Source: Halichoerus grypus (lineage: Eukaryota > Chordata > Mammalia > Carnivora > Phocidae). From it: a stretch of 64,000 nucleotides of DNA. Shown piece by piece: positions 34,691 through 45,906 of the stretch. Both the position numbers and the translations under genes were made by a program. Under the pieces are notes generated by a model. The model saw nothing but the letters and a program-made list of their open reading frames with translations. It made no database searches and was not told the origin of the DNA. The DNA lies in the NCBI RefSeq assembly GCF_964656455.1, contig NC_135719.1, forward strand, positions 6,303,163-6,367,162, given 5' to 3'. Every line of letters starts with the position of its first letter. The first letter of the stretch is position 1.

Positions 34691-36138
34691 AGGACATGCC
34701 TTGTGTCTGTCTACCAGACCCCTCTCCTGTTCAGCGCCTGAAAGAGGGCTTCTCCACCATATCCCAAATAAGATCCTGGCCCAAATGTGGGCGGCGGGGG
34801 TCTGGGGCCAAGGGAGGCCATAATGCGATAAGCAGACTGGCCATCTGGCTCAGGGACGGAGGAGAGCCCAGACTGGCCGCTTCTGCTGCCCATCCCGGGG
34901 GGCCCTGTGTCACGAGAGACAGACTGCCAGATGGACAGGCACTGGCCTGGGTCTGGGTGGAAGCCAGTGAGTTCCCTGTAGCCAGAGCTAACCAACTTTC
35001 AGACGTGGTGGGGGAAGAAGGGAGGGGGCACAGGGAGCAAAGCCAGCCCCCCCTCAAGGGCAGAGAGACAGAAGAGCAGGATGAGGAAGCCGGGACTCCC
35101 ACCCAGGCTCCGAGCCTGGCTCCCCAGGTAGGCCCAGCCTCCCTCAGCTCCACAGCCACAAACAGGTCCCCCTCCCGGGGAAAGGCAAACACATCTCCCC
35201 TGGCACCTTCTCAGACATGCATGCAAAACTAATTAACATGGGGAGACATGCGAGCAGCCGGCCAGCTCCACACCCTCGAGTCCACGCAAACAAGGCGAGC
35301 CCTTGTCCGGGGGACGTGCACAAAGCTTTGTTGCTAATTTAGGCATCTGTCTCTGTCTGGCCTGGTCCTCCTGCCTGCGCTGGGGTTTTTCCCAGCCCCT
35401 CGGACAATGCTGGGAACGGGCCCGCCGATCCCTTATTCAAATCACACCCAGGACAATGAGCTCATTGTGCAGGCCACAGAAAAGGGGATGCTGGGGTGGG
35501 GGGGTGGGGGGGTGTAAAGGGGCATTGGGAGAGGAGAAGGGTAGGGGGGTGAAGAAAATGGGAACTCAGGAAAGTGTTTACTAACACAGCCCCTGCAGCT
35601 GCTTGGGCCCCTCTCCCCTCCCCCCACCTGGATGGCAGCTGGGGAGAAGTCCCGGGGCTCCGAGGTGGGGGCCCCAGAGTGGATAAGGGGCCAGCAGTCA
35701 GCCAAGCCGGGCTCGAACCTCCACCTTCGGCAGTCTGCAGCTACCCCTGCATGTCCATGGCCAGACACGCTTTTTTATAGACTGGCTTGGGGGTTCTTTT
35801 CCTTTCTGACTGCAGACCGAGCAGTGGAACACACAGATCCTCACTGCAGAGGCCGAGGCAGGGCTGGGGGGAGAGGTGCTGGCGGCTCTGCAGGCTGGGA
35901 CCTGCTGTCTCGGCCATTGTCTTCAGGCAACGTTTCATTTTCTCCTCCTTCCCAGCTAATAAATTAGAGAGGAGACCGTGAGCTGCAAAGGGACAGGCTC
36001 CCCACGGACGGCGGGCGGGCGGGCAAGTCTGTGAGCTCACGCAGATGGGGCTCACCCAGCCCAGCGGCTGCTCACACCACACCTGGTCGGACACTCACAG
36101 GCAGCCTCACACAATGAGCACCATTAAGAAACCCCCCC
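34691..36138. other. unique non-coding DNA
   Basis: G-rich tract at 35491-35515 (G4-prone). No exon or repeat recognised. Confidence 0.4.
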
Positions 36139-36209
36139 ACACACACACACACAAACACACACGCGACATATCCATGCGCGCGCGCGTGTGTGTACATACA
36201 TACACACAT
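36139..36209 (+). repeat. (CA)n and alternating CG/TG/CA tract (Z-DNA-prone)
   Basis: CA repeats to about 36162. Then 36173-36209 is 37 bp of strict purine-pyrimidine alternation, starting CATGCGCGCGCGCGTGTGTG. Confidence 0.85.
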
Positions 36210-37755
36210 CTATATAAATCTCCCGAGATCCCTGAGGGGGTAGATCTGGGGCTTTGAAATGCCCTCCCTCCTACCAACACCCCCCAGCTCCTTGTCGCAC
36301 TGAGCGGCCCAGACAGGCCGATGTAAACAGACACACACAGCCTGACACTGACACGCAGACACAAAAAGAAACACACACACCCAGAGGCAGCCCCAGACAC
36401 ACACACTGACAATAGCGTAATGAATGCAGGACCGGAGCGCATTCAGTCACAAGCCCACAGTGCTGCTCGCCCAGCACCAGGGTGGCTGAAAGGTTGTGGA
36501 GGGGCTGCAAGCTAGCTTCTGCCCACCTCCTCCCTCGTTCCGTCCCCCAGGACCGCTGGCTACACGGGAGGTGGAGTAAAACGCCATTCCAAGCATCCAG
36601 GTGGAGGCAGATGCCTCTTGAGACAGAAAAGTTTGGAATTGGTCTCAGCCCTTAGTCAGGGTTGTCTGAACTGCCCTGAAGAATTATTTTCTTTAATACT
36701 ATTTAAAGTCATTATTAATTACCCTGCATCTCAAGATGGTGTGTTTTAAAGCCAGGGGAAGAGGGGAGCCTGGCTGGCGTCCTTTTCCCTTGCAGCAGAA
36801 TCCACAGGTTGGGGTGATTTCTTCCTTCAGTTAAAGTAGTGAGCAGGGGATATAGGGTAAAGAGGAACACAAATGGTTTACATCTCAGAGACCCTTCAAA
36901 ACGTGCTTCTAAGGATAAAGGAGAAGCAGGGACTCCCTCTCCACTGGCCCAGAGGCGTGGAAATGGATTAGGTCGAACCATATGAAACTACCAATATTTG
37001 ATGGGTTTAGATCTATAAAAAAGAAATTTCATATAGGTCAACCTCATAGGCAGCTGGTTCCAAGAACCATCGGGGGTGTTTTCCCTTTTTATTTCCTCCC
37101 CAAACTGGGTTATTTTATTCCTGAAGAAGAAGAAAACAATAGTAACCCAAGAGCCAAATCAACCTCGGACCAACCGCCTACAGCCGCATAACTATGTCGT
37201 GTAGAGACTCTGGAGCAGCCACGGGAACGAACTGGGGACCCGCGCGCATGCGCACAGCCTGCGGCCTGCGTCAGGCCAGGACGCACCTTCCAACTCTTCC
37301 TCCAGGGCTCCTGCTTCTCCTTTCCCTGCCTTCAGGTTCTGGAATGTGTCCTGGAGGGGACAGAAGGAACATGAAAGGAAACGGGACCACTGTGCTCCTT
37401 GGCTTCTCCTCTAGAGCAGTGTCAGGGGCTAGCATGGGCGTCCACGCACGCACTCTGTCCTGGAGGAAAGGTCAACCTGGAAGCTTCATCACTAAACACT
37501 TGCTGTCAGCTGGCTACCAAAAAGAAACCCAAGGCCAGTCTCTGTGCGTATGACATTCGTTCAGACTACCTCGCAAAGAGCCACATAAGGGAAGCCAGGA
37601 GGGCACGGAGGCCGCCAGGCGTAGGGAAGGCCCACTCCTTGCCAGCATCTGGATAACCATGTCTTGTCGCTCAGTGCATCTTCCTGGGAAATTACTCTCT
37701 CGGACTTCTCTGGGTTCCCAGGGGAGGAAAGGTGGAAGGTTTTGAAAGCAGAGTC
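36210..37755. other. unique DNA with AT-rich core and NRF1 site
   Basis: 36680-36720 has TAAT-rich words (TTAATACTATTTAAAG, CATTATTAATTACC). On the minus strand a strong acceptor (TTTTCTTCTTCTTCAG, exon start 37120) is followed almost at once by two AATAAA signals. The NRF1 palindrome is at 37244. Confidence 0.4.
37244..37253. promoter_or_regulatory. NRF1 palindrome GCGCATGCGC
   Basis: Perfect NRF1 site in a small CpG-rich patch (37190-37280) outside any larger CpG island. NRF1 sites usually mark promoters, but no transcript start is otherwise evident here. Confidence 0.4.
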
Positions 37756-37770
37756 AAGAACTGCTCTGTA

Positions 37771-37970
37771 GGGGCGCCTGGGTGGCTCAGTCATTAGGTG
37801 TCTGCCTTCGGCTCAGGTCATGGTCCCAGGGTCCTGGGATTGAGGCCTGGATCGGGCTCCCTGCTCGGCGGGAGGCCTGCTTCTCCCTCTCCCACTCCCC
37901 CGCTTGTGTTCCCTCTCTCACTGTGTCTCTCTCTGTCAAATAAATAAAATCTTAAAAAAAAAAAAGAAAA
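37771..37970 (+). repeat. CAN-type SINE with 15-bp target duplication
   Basis: AAGAACTGCTCTGTA is exact at 37756-37770 and 37971-37985. Low divergence suggests a fairly recent insertion. Confidence 0.97.
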
Positions 37971-38239
37971 AAGAACTGCTCTGTATCTCACTACCTGCTT
38001 CTTACTTGCCCACCGAGGAAAGCCTGCTTCACGTATGCTCATCCTGCCCACCAGCAGCAGTCGGCTGGTCCACACAGAAGCTGAGGGAAGATACTTCCTC
38101 GGACAGTCTTCTAGTGGCCAAGGACCTGGGGCTCCATTCGAAGACCTGGAATGACCTTCCATGAAGACGGTCCCTCCTACATCTTTGACAAGTACTTTAA
38201 CCAAAAATACCACGTAAGTTCTAGAGTTTTATCTTTTTA

Positions 38240-38244
38240 AACAC

Positions 38245-38279
<35 letters not shown>

Positions 38280-38289
38280 CACACACACT
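38240..38289 (+). repeat. (CA)n microsatellite
   Basis: About 50 bp of CA with one AAAC interruption, just upstream of a SINE. Confidence 0.97.
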
Positions 38290-38345
38290 GACTTCAACAA
38301 GAAAACCACTAAAGTGATAGTAATAATAAAATAAAATCTGTTTAG

Positions 38346-38553
38346 GGCGCCTGGGTGGCTCAGTCGGTTAATCGACTGCCTTCGGCTCAGGTCATGATCC
38401 TGGAGTCTCGGGATCGAGTCCCGCATCAGGCTCCCCGCTCAGCGGGGAGTCTGCTTCTCCCTCTGACCCTCCCCCCTCTCATACTGTATCTTATTCTCTC
38501 TCTCAAATAAATAAATAAAATCTTTTAAAAAAATAAAAAAAATAAAAATAAAA
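38346..38553 (+). repeat. CAN-type SINE with 21-bp target duplication
   Basis: AATAAAATAAAATCTGTTTAG is repeated exactly just before (38325-38345) and after (38554-38574) the element; tail of A and AAAAT units. Confidence 0.97.
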
Positions 38554-38574
38554 AATAAAATAAAATCTGTTTAG

Positions 38575-39289
38575 CCTTCCTGCTCCTGGGGGCAAGAGAC
38601 GGAACGGCAGAGGCTGCTGTCTGGGCTTTAGGACTGGGCGGATTCATTTGCAGGGCGGGCCCCAGCCTAGGGGCTACATGAATGACTCTTCCAAACTCCA
38701 GATGTGTTGAGAGGAGGCAGCTGGGTGCCCAGTGTTGCCACATGCAGGCTTACCTGCCAACCACTCTACTCAGGATCCAGTCTGAGCAGAACCAGGAGAG
38801 GATCCTGGCTTGGATGCCCCAAACAGGATCTGATTTCTTCCAAGGAGGAGAAACCTTCTGTATGTGAATTCACCCAGATGTAATTTATTATTTGATTGCA
38901 TTTAAGATGTTCCTTACCAGTCTCACATGGAAATCTCAATAGGTTACTGCTATACTGATTCCTAAGATCAAAGTTGTTTCTTCAGTGAAGAAAAGGCAAT
39001 TGAGATCTCACAGTTTCTATATAGAACCAATGGAATCTGGAAAATTAAAGCTCTAGCCCAGGCTAAATGGCAACTTAAGGTCACCATAGGCAATGCATGA
39101 AATGGCCTCTGACCCTGCTCTCCCAGGCTCTTGGGGCCACGGAGAAGGGCAGAGAGGCCAGGAAGCTGCCACCTGGTGAGAACGGTCATACCTCCAGGGC
39201 CCATTTATCCAGCACCCCTTCCCCCAGCCTGGCCTTCCCATCCTGGACGGATGGATGAAGTTCTGTATTACACGAGTTTGAAGTGCCGA
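38575..39289. other. unique non-coding DNA, nothing recognised
   Basis: No repeat, island or splice pair seen. Confidence 0.4.
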
Positions 39290-39390
39290 GCAAGGGGCTG
39301 TGGTTTGCTTCTCTGTATCCCCAAGGCATTGCCCAGAGCCTGACACATAGTGCTTGGTCAATAAATGTTGAATGGATAAATGAAGGCAAT
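39290..39390 (+). repeat. L2/MIR-type 3' end
   Basis: CTCTGTATCCCCAAGGCATT, CTGACACATAGTGCTTGG, TCAATAAATGTTGAATGG. Confidence 0.65.
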
Positions 39391-39559
39391 GGAAAAAATA
39401 CAGTCCGGCCCGGGAAGACTTCCAATTCCTGAGCTCCATGGCTCCCTTGCAAACTGACTTATGGCTTCAGGGCATAGTCCTGGAGGTGCTAAAGTCCAGG
39501 CCAAGAGCCATCAGAGGTGAGAAAGGCCAGGGCAGGTGTACCTGCTCAGCTCGGGCTAG

Positions 39560-39870
39560 CCTGGCAGCCCTCCCACACTGACCTTGCACGTCGTGATGAG
39601 ACCAGCTCCCTTAGTCTGCCCTCCACATCTGACCTGATTTCTGGTCCAGTCCTGCAGGAGTCTACCCTGCTGCTCCATCCCCACCTCCAAACTTTTGTGG
39701 GGGAGTCTCCTTCCCCCACTCAGCCTAGGAGACCTGTTTGGGTCCAGTGAGCCTTCTCTGATGACTCCACTCCAAATGAATTCCTCCTCTCTTAACTCCC
39801 AAAGTCTGAGTCAAGCTATCACCCCTTGAATGTGTGCCTTATTAGGCTGGCTTTTGCTCGGAGGGGTCAG
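39560..39870 (+). repeat. possible L2 remnant
   Basis: Loose resemblance only (GCCTTCTCTGATGACTCC, CTTGAATGTGTGCCTTATTA). Confidence 0.3.
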
Positions 39871-40139
39871 GGAGCAGGTCAGGGGTTCTCCTGGGGATCT
39901 CTCGGTACCGGAGCTTGGAGCTTATGCATGGTCGGTAATCGCCCTGACTTATTCTAGTGACTGACCGAGAGCTGAGCCCGATCCCTCACTGGCTGCTTTC
40001 CCTGCGCCTCCACTCGTCACTGATGTGCAGCCCACCAGTTAGATGGTCACATACGTCACAGCCTTGCTGGCTCATGCATGCTCAGCCCACCCCCGCCCCC
40101 CAGTACATTCACACCCATCCTATAACAGCGGCAGATGGG

Positions 40140-40255
40140 GGACGCAAACTGACATTTCTCGAGTGCCACAAGCTCAGTATTACTATCCCTGATTTTATAG
40201 ATGAGAAAACTGGCTCAGAGAGAAGGGAAACCATGTGCCTGAAAGGGCCTGAACT
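40140..40255 (-). repeat. MIR SINE
   Basis: TATCCCTGATTTTATAGATG and GAGAAAACTGGCTCAGAGAG. Confidence 0.75.
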
Positions 40256-41139
40256 AGATCAGACAGACCCCTGATGCCCACTGGGCTGCACGCTCTGCTT
40301 CCCACCACCGTGATCTTGAAGCCTGCAATCTGATAACAGAAGAGAGAACAATGGGCTAGAAACAGCTAAAAATGGGGTAAAGGAGGCTGCAGGCCCAACG
40401 GGAAGGGGTGGCTGTAAACCCGAGCCCTTCTTCTCCTTACTGCACCTCTCCCTAGCGCTCCCCAGGGAAATGACATGCCCTTGGAGGCATCTCCCACCTC
40501 TCCCAGCCCGTGCCACCAAACTCGGGGGATAGGAAGAAGGTCTAGCATTCTCTGTTTAAGGACCAGATAAGACTAGACAGAGGATGTGGATCCCTTTCCC
40601 TCCTCCAGAAGACTCAGTGCTACCTCAGGGGGATGTAACATTCTCGAAAGCAGAGGCTCAACCTTGCCCGGGATGGGTACAATCCTTGGCAACATGGGCA
40701 GACTGGCAGACTTTGGCCAACCCCTGATTTTCCAGACTGAGGCACAGCCAGGCTACAGTTCACACTGACAAAAGCCAGGATTGGGTGGGACCCTTCTCAC
40801 CCCTCGTAGCGCCTTACCAAGGCTCCCGGGGGCCCAGCACTGAGCCTTCCTACCCGCTACCTGCTTCCTGTCTCTCCAGGTGCATTGTCAGCCCAAAGCA
40901 GGACACACTATAGAGCCACCCTCTAGCCACCAAAATAAGCTCAGGCTGCTCCCCAAAGCCCAGGCAGACTCCTTGGGAGATGAGGACCCATGGGGGACTC
41001 AGACTACCACCGACTCAAGGGTTGTAGCTTCTGAGACATACCTCATGCAATCAGCCCATGACATCTGGCTTAGAGAAGAAGGGCAGACCCTAGATTACCT
41101 TCACCTCTCTTTCTGCTCCCCAAGAGACAGGCCTTAAAG
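40256..41139. other. unique non-coding DNA, nothing recognised
   Basis: No feature beyond short random frames. Confidence 0.4.
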
Positions 41140-41225
41140 AAGACGAAGTACGCAGAGTGTTAGCACAGAACTTGGCACAGCATAAGTGCTCAATAAATGG
41201 TTCCTGTCACCATTATCATGACTCA
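41140..41225 (+). repeat. MIR 3' end
   Basis: ACTTGGCACAGCATAAGTGC, TCAATAAATGG and a CACCATTATCATG tail. Confidence 0.7.
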
Positions 41226-42134
41226 TTATGATTTCCTGGCTGCCCATTCCTCACCTCCCGGGCTCATGTGAGGAGCTGTCTTTTCATAAACCCAAGGCTT
41301 ACTGAGGGCTGGGAGACCATTAACGGAGTCCTGGGTTTCCGGGGCAGGAAACTGGAGTTCCTGAGAAGGGAAGGGGACTGGAAGCAAGGCTGGACCCACA
41401 GCCAGGAGTCCTCTGAGGTGAGAGGGCCCCTCTGCTCTCTGACAGCAGGGTGAGCCCAGCACCTCCCCAGAAAATCTCTCTGAAGACCCAAGGCTTGGCA
41501 GGACGCCAGGGCAGGAGGCCTCTCGAAGAAGACGCTGGCTCTGAGCCAAGGCGCATCCCAGAGGCTTCAGCTCCCAGAGAGCAGCACAGGCTGAGGGGAG
41601 GAGGGGCAGCAAGGAGAGGGGCAACGAAGAGTGCTGGGGCCAAAGGAAACCTGCTTAAAGCGGGTTTGGCATGAACTTGGGATGCACAGTTGCCCTCCCA
41701 TGCCCTGTGGTTTCCACACACCTGGGAGACTATGAAATCACTGCGAGGACAGGGATAGGGGCCTGGGGAGGTGGTCCACCCCCACGACAACCCTCCTGTC
41801 ACCCATACCTATGCCCATACAAACTCCATGGGGCACTGCTAAACCTCCATCCAAAGATTCCTGGGGTTACCCATTGGCTCTCTTCCCCCGACCCTAGACT
41901 CTGAAAAACAATGCTGCCTCTAGATTCAGACCTTTTGCCTCCAAGGACTGTGGGGTAACTTAAGGAGCTGTACTAGAACCCCTAAAAGCTCCATAATACC
42001 TAGCCTCTCTAGTGGCCTCCAGCCTGGCATTTCCATGGCCTTCTATACACAGAGCTCTCTGTGGCCAGGGACCTTCCAGGGATAGACCAGGATTAGTTAC
42101 TGAACATTAGGGCTGGAAGGGATCTTAATTCTCT
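41226..42134. other. unique non-coding DNA
   Basis: A weak minus-strand exon pair (acceptor CCCAGCCCTCAG near 41300, donor GGGAG|GTGAGGAA near 41252) was noted but is short and unconvincing. Confidence 0.35.
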
Positions 42135-42325
42135 AGTCCAGGCCAATAAAATAGGAGTGGCACCTATCATTTCAAATTTCCTAGAAGCCACATTAAAAAG
42201 TAAGAAGAAACAGGTAAAACTAATTTTAATACTATATTCTGTTTAACCCAGTATCATCATTTCAGCATGTTGCGCTCACCGCATCTCATGAGATCAATAA
42301 TGGTTAGCATCCTGGACAGCGCAGC
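42135..42325 (+). repeat. hAT-type (MER-class) DNA transposon copy
   Basis: Recognised by its order of phrases: CCAGGCCAATAAAATAGG (left end), AGAAGCCACATTAAAAAGTA, GAAGAAACAGGTAAAACTAA, TGTTTAACCCAGTATC, and the right end CTGGACAGCGCAG. Heavily diverged and shortened; non-autonomous. Confidence 0.65.
42303..42323 (+). promoter_or_regulatory. RE1-like site in a transposon end
   Basis: GTTAGCATCCTGGACAGCGCA matches the 21-bp RE1 with canonical spacing: the right half GGACAGCGC is perfect and the left half has 6 of 9 positions. It coincides with the right terminus of a hAT-type DNA transposon, whose consensus end already contains GGACAGCGCAG. The right half is therefore inherited and the left half diverged towards the REST motif. 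Confidence 0.4.
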
Positions 42326-43079
42326 TCTTGACTCCAGCAACTTCCCCGGCTTTAGGATGAGGAGGGGGCCCAAGGATCTCTAAGGAGTGGGCGGCCCGGT
42401 AGGAAGGGAAGCCTCAAACTCCATCCCTACAGCTGGGCCCATCAGCCCGTCCTTTCGGCCTCCCGATTCACACTCGCCTACGAGATAGATGAGTTTACCA
42501 TAAATCCAGTGCAGGGGGACGGCAACATAAACCTGTGTGAAACAGACAACCTGGAGGGGAGAAGACATGGGTGTACTTGACATCACAGGCTCGGGAACAA
42601 AGACCAACAGAAAGGCACAGGAGGGAGGTTCTGCATGACCTCTGCACTGGAGGCAGGTCTGGATGAGGCCCTCTGGGTGTGCCACCCCCGATCAGGGCCA
42701 CCCGGCTTCTTCGGGTTGCAAATACCCACGCTCCAGCCCTGGGGCTGGTGAATTTTCTACCACGTCTCCCTGGAGGAACTACCCACAAAAGCTCCTCTCT
42801 GCTTTAGAAGGCAAGAACAAGTCGTGCATTTACCCCGTGCTTCTAGTCTTCTTACTCTGAGTCGCCATGCCAACACACAGTCATAATTACCGAGGAACGC
42901 GCGGATCGTGGCAGCATTAACAAAGACACTATATCAGGGCCTGTGAGCTAAGCAAGGTCAGGCTCCTCGCGGCCCCCCAGCTTCCTGCCCACTGCCTTTA
43001 TTCCACTCTGATCCATCTCTTTCCCTTCATTCTTTCCTCCCACCCAGATGGTCTCTTATTATATTTTCTCTCCAAAGAA
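42326..43079. other. unique non-coding DNA
   Basis: No specific signal. AT-richer at 42860-42950. Confidence 0.4.
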
Positions 43080-43215
43080 AGGCACTACGGCTTAGTGTAT
43101 AAAACACTTTTATAGCAATTAGGAGACAGGTTCTCCTTTGAGTCCCGATTTTAACTTGTGGGAAAAGTCACTTTAACATCCAGGCCTCAGTTATTTTGCT
43201 GTGAATGGGGAGAGT
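43080..43215 (+). repeat. MIR SINE
   Basis: CGGCTTAGTGTATAAAACAC, GAGACAGGTTCTCCTTTGAG, CATCCAGGCCTCAGTTATTT. Confidence 0.65.
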
Positions 43216-44699
43216 ATTTCGGACAGTGCCTATTCAGCAAGTGGGCGCCTGCATTTCATTCACCTACTAAATTCAGGGGCTGCTGTGTATCTAGTGGACT
43301 CTAAGATCGTCTTTATGAACAGCACCAGAGGTACCAGAAGCTCAGAGAAACAAAAGAAGGTTCAGATCAGAGAAGGAGTTGGTTCTAATGCCCTGAGAAC
43401 AGCAGGGCCTCTGTCTCCCCCCAGGAAGGGCGCAAATCTCAGAAAGGGGGCCGGGAGCAGCTGAAGGGTAGGCTCTATCAGATTATAAAAAGATGAACGG
43501 GATGGATGAGAACTATCAGGCTAAGTGACAAGCATCCTGAGGCCCCCAGTGGGAACGAGGACATGCACCCATTTAAAATGAGAGGTCAAAAAAAGAAGGC
43601 AGACAGCCACCACCCGAGCCCTACACAAGAGCGCCCCAATTTCAGAACACCCAGTGCACCAACATCTGAACTTACAAAGGAGATAAATTGGAGGCTGATG
43701 ATTAGCATCACAAAATGATTATTCCCTTTGTAAAAGGCTTCACTGCAGGACTGCTTTAAATAGTGCATTTAAACCATGATCTGATTTGCTAAATTCGATT
43801 TATACACATCTACTGCCTAAGCTTGCGTGTGGCTGTATTTACATGTCTTCCCTTGGCACAGAGGAGGGGAGAGGCCAGCCATTATTTGGGGCCTTTAATC
43901 CTTGTAGACAGTAACTAATCTGGGGAGCTGAACCCTGGTTTTCTTCCACAGCTGGGGCTTTTGCTATAAACTGGCCTCAGCTCTCCACCCCACTTTGCCT
44001 ATCAAGAGCCAGCCCAAAGATGATGGTCAGGATTTGGCCAGGATTTGTTGTGGCGTTTCGGCCAATAGGGGCTCCTCACCAAGAAGGAGACCCCTTCCCC
44101 CCCACGCCCAAGGATGACAACTTTCTGGTACAAATTTCCAGAGAATCTGTCTGTGGGAGGCTCACTAAATTTATTTAGCGCCTACAGTTATCATACCAGG
44201 GTTCAAAGGCTACCTTTTGGGAGTCATGGAAATTGACTAATCTGTATAAATTCTGGGGATCTGATGAGCTACATTCTGCTCTTTGTACGTAAGCCACAGG
44301 AACCATTCTGCTATTTGCACGTGGCCCAGAAAGGCTGGCTCTCCACCCCAAGACAAAAGAATGGGTCCACCAGGTCTCATGGTGACTGTGCTAGTGTCAT
44401 CAGGAAACCCTCCTGGTTCACCTAAAGGGACTTGCAGGCCTCGTTGATAGCATAGTCCTTCAAGAGAGAAAGGATTCCTTCCCACAAGACCCAACAGTGT
44501 GATAGGGCAGTTAGGAGCCAGACCACTGCCCAAAGGGGAAGTGCCCAGCTCACACCATTTGCTAAAAGAAAGAGGTCTAAGGAATTTATGGGCTCAGAAA
44601 TGCAACATTCAAAAAAACCAAGTCCTTTAAAAAAACTCAAGTTAGAACCTCTCCCTCCACCACCACGCCATATCCAAGAACCAGAGGCTTAGCCTTTGA
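43216..44699. other. conserved-looking non-coding block
   Basis: 43670-43830 has paired SOX-type words (ACAAAGG at 43674, CCTTTGT at 43726) and homeodomain words (TGATTAGC, AAATTCGATTTAT). 44272-44327 is a two-copy, 32-bp-period tandem duplication. No repeat family recognised. Confidence 0.4.
44272..44327 (+). repeat. two-copy tandem duplication, 32-bp period
   Basis: CATTCTGCTCTTTGTACGT (44272) and CATTCTGCTATTTGCACGT (44304) start 32 bp apart; 19 of the first 24 bases agree. Confidence 0.7.
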
Positions 44700-44889
44700 G
44701 AACCACACATTCATTTATGGGATATTTGCAGATATGTGGATATGATGAGCTCAGCCCAGCACTGGGAACTGAGGGCTAAAAAAGGAACAAGACAGCCACT
44801 CAGGTCTGAAGAGCTTATAGTAGAGGACGGAGGGGTCACCAAACAGAACTAAACTATTTCACTGTTGAGAAACCCACTAAAACCTGCTC

Positions 44890-45065
44890 ATGAGAGGATG
44901 GGAAATTGACTAGGAATCAATCGGACTGGATCCCAGTTCTTGTTCTTCTAGCCACTTTATGACCTTGGGGAAAATCACTTAACTTCTCTGGGCCTGGTTC
45001 CTCATCTGTGACATGAGCAGTTGACCTACATAATGACCAAGCTTTAAATTTTCTATAAATCTTAC
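44890..45065 (+). repeat. MIR SINE
   Basis: CCACTTTATGACCTTGGGG, CACTTAACTTCTCTGGGCC, TTCCTCATCTGTGACATG. Confidence 0.8.
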
Positions 45066-45104
45066 AGAGGAAGAAATGTTCATATCTCTAAAAACCCTGA
45101 TGAG

Positions 45105-45148
45105 CTTTCTTCTTTCTTTCTTTCTCTCTCTCTCTCTCTTTCTTTCTT
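45105..45148 (+). repeat. (TTTC)n(CT)n polypyrimidine run
   Basis: 44 bp pure pyrimidine. Confidence 0.95.
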
Positions 45149-45404
45149 GAACAAGGTTATAAATCGTCCCATTTTCTTCTTTGTCTTGGCTGCCAGGGGG
45201 CTCAGAACAACCACAATATTAAAAACAACATTTATTTTAGGCCAGGGCTTTAGGCCAGGAGATTGGGGGTAAGCGGAGTATGACAGGAGAGCTCTCATAT
45301 GTGAGGTGGGGCTGTGTGGACATGGCGGCTTGGATTCAGGACAGGCTTGGATATGGTCACAATGGTGATGACTCTGTGTGTTTGTGTGTATGCATGCCCG
45401 TGCA

Positions 45405-45605
45405 GAGCCCGTGGTTAAGAACTCAAGGCTTTGGGGCACAAACCCTGACTCCACATCCTGACTCTGCCACATCTTAGCTACAGCTAAAGTCACAAAGAGG
45501 GAATCACCACCACCCTACCTGTCAAGCTGAGGCCCAAATGCATGAGAAGTGCTTTGTACCAGGCTAGGTACAAAGCGAGACTCAATAAACACAAACGAAC
45601 AAACT
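45405..45605 (+). repeat. MIR SINE
   Basis: GTGGTTAAGAACTCAAGGC, CATCCTGACTCTGCCACATC, CTCAATAAACACAAACG end. Confidence 0.75.
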
Positions 45606-45685
45606 GGAGTTTCTTAGTCACTCTGCACAAATGCATATGCGTGGGACCTGCCTTAGGGCGGCGGGCGATCAACTGGGGCAGTTAC

Positions 45686-45719
45686 AAAAAAACAAAAAAC
45701 AAAACAAAACAAAACAAAC
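45686..45719 (+). repeat. (AAAAC)n A-rich run
   Basis: A-rich repeat just left of the large CpG island; could be a decayed retroposon tail. Confidence 0.85.
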
Positions 45720-45860
45720 CACACCGGCAAATGCGCTTAAATTATTCACCCGGTTGAAAGGGGGCCGCTGGGGAGCCACTGCTCTGACCTAGGGCCGCGG
45801 CCCGGTCGGGGCACGAGCTCCCAGCTCCGAGGTGCTGCGCCCGCGCGCCCGCAGCAGCGC

Positions 45861-45861
<1 letters not shown>

Positions 45862-45896
<35 letters not shown>

Positions 45897-45906
45897 GGGG
45901 GGGGGG
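45862..45906 (+). repeat. (GGGGTC)5 hexanucleotide array plus G15 tract
   Basis: Five perfect GGGGTC units (45862-45891) run straight into fifteen G (45892-45906). A further G13 lies at 46016-46028. The run can form G-quadruplexes on this strand and is likely to vary in length. Confidence 0.9.

Noticed and set aside
43222..43250. CGGACAGTGCC next to TTCAGCAAG as a possible RE1
   Set aside because: The half-sites are in the wrong order for REST and the left half is imperfect.
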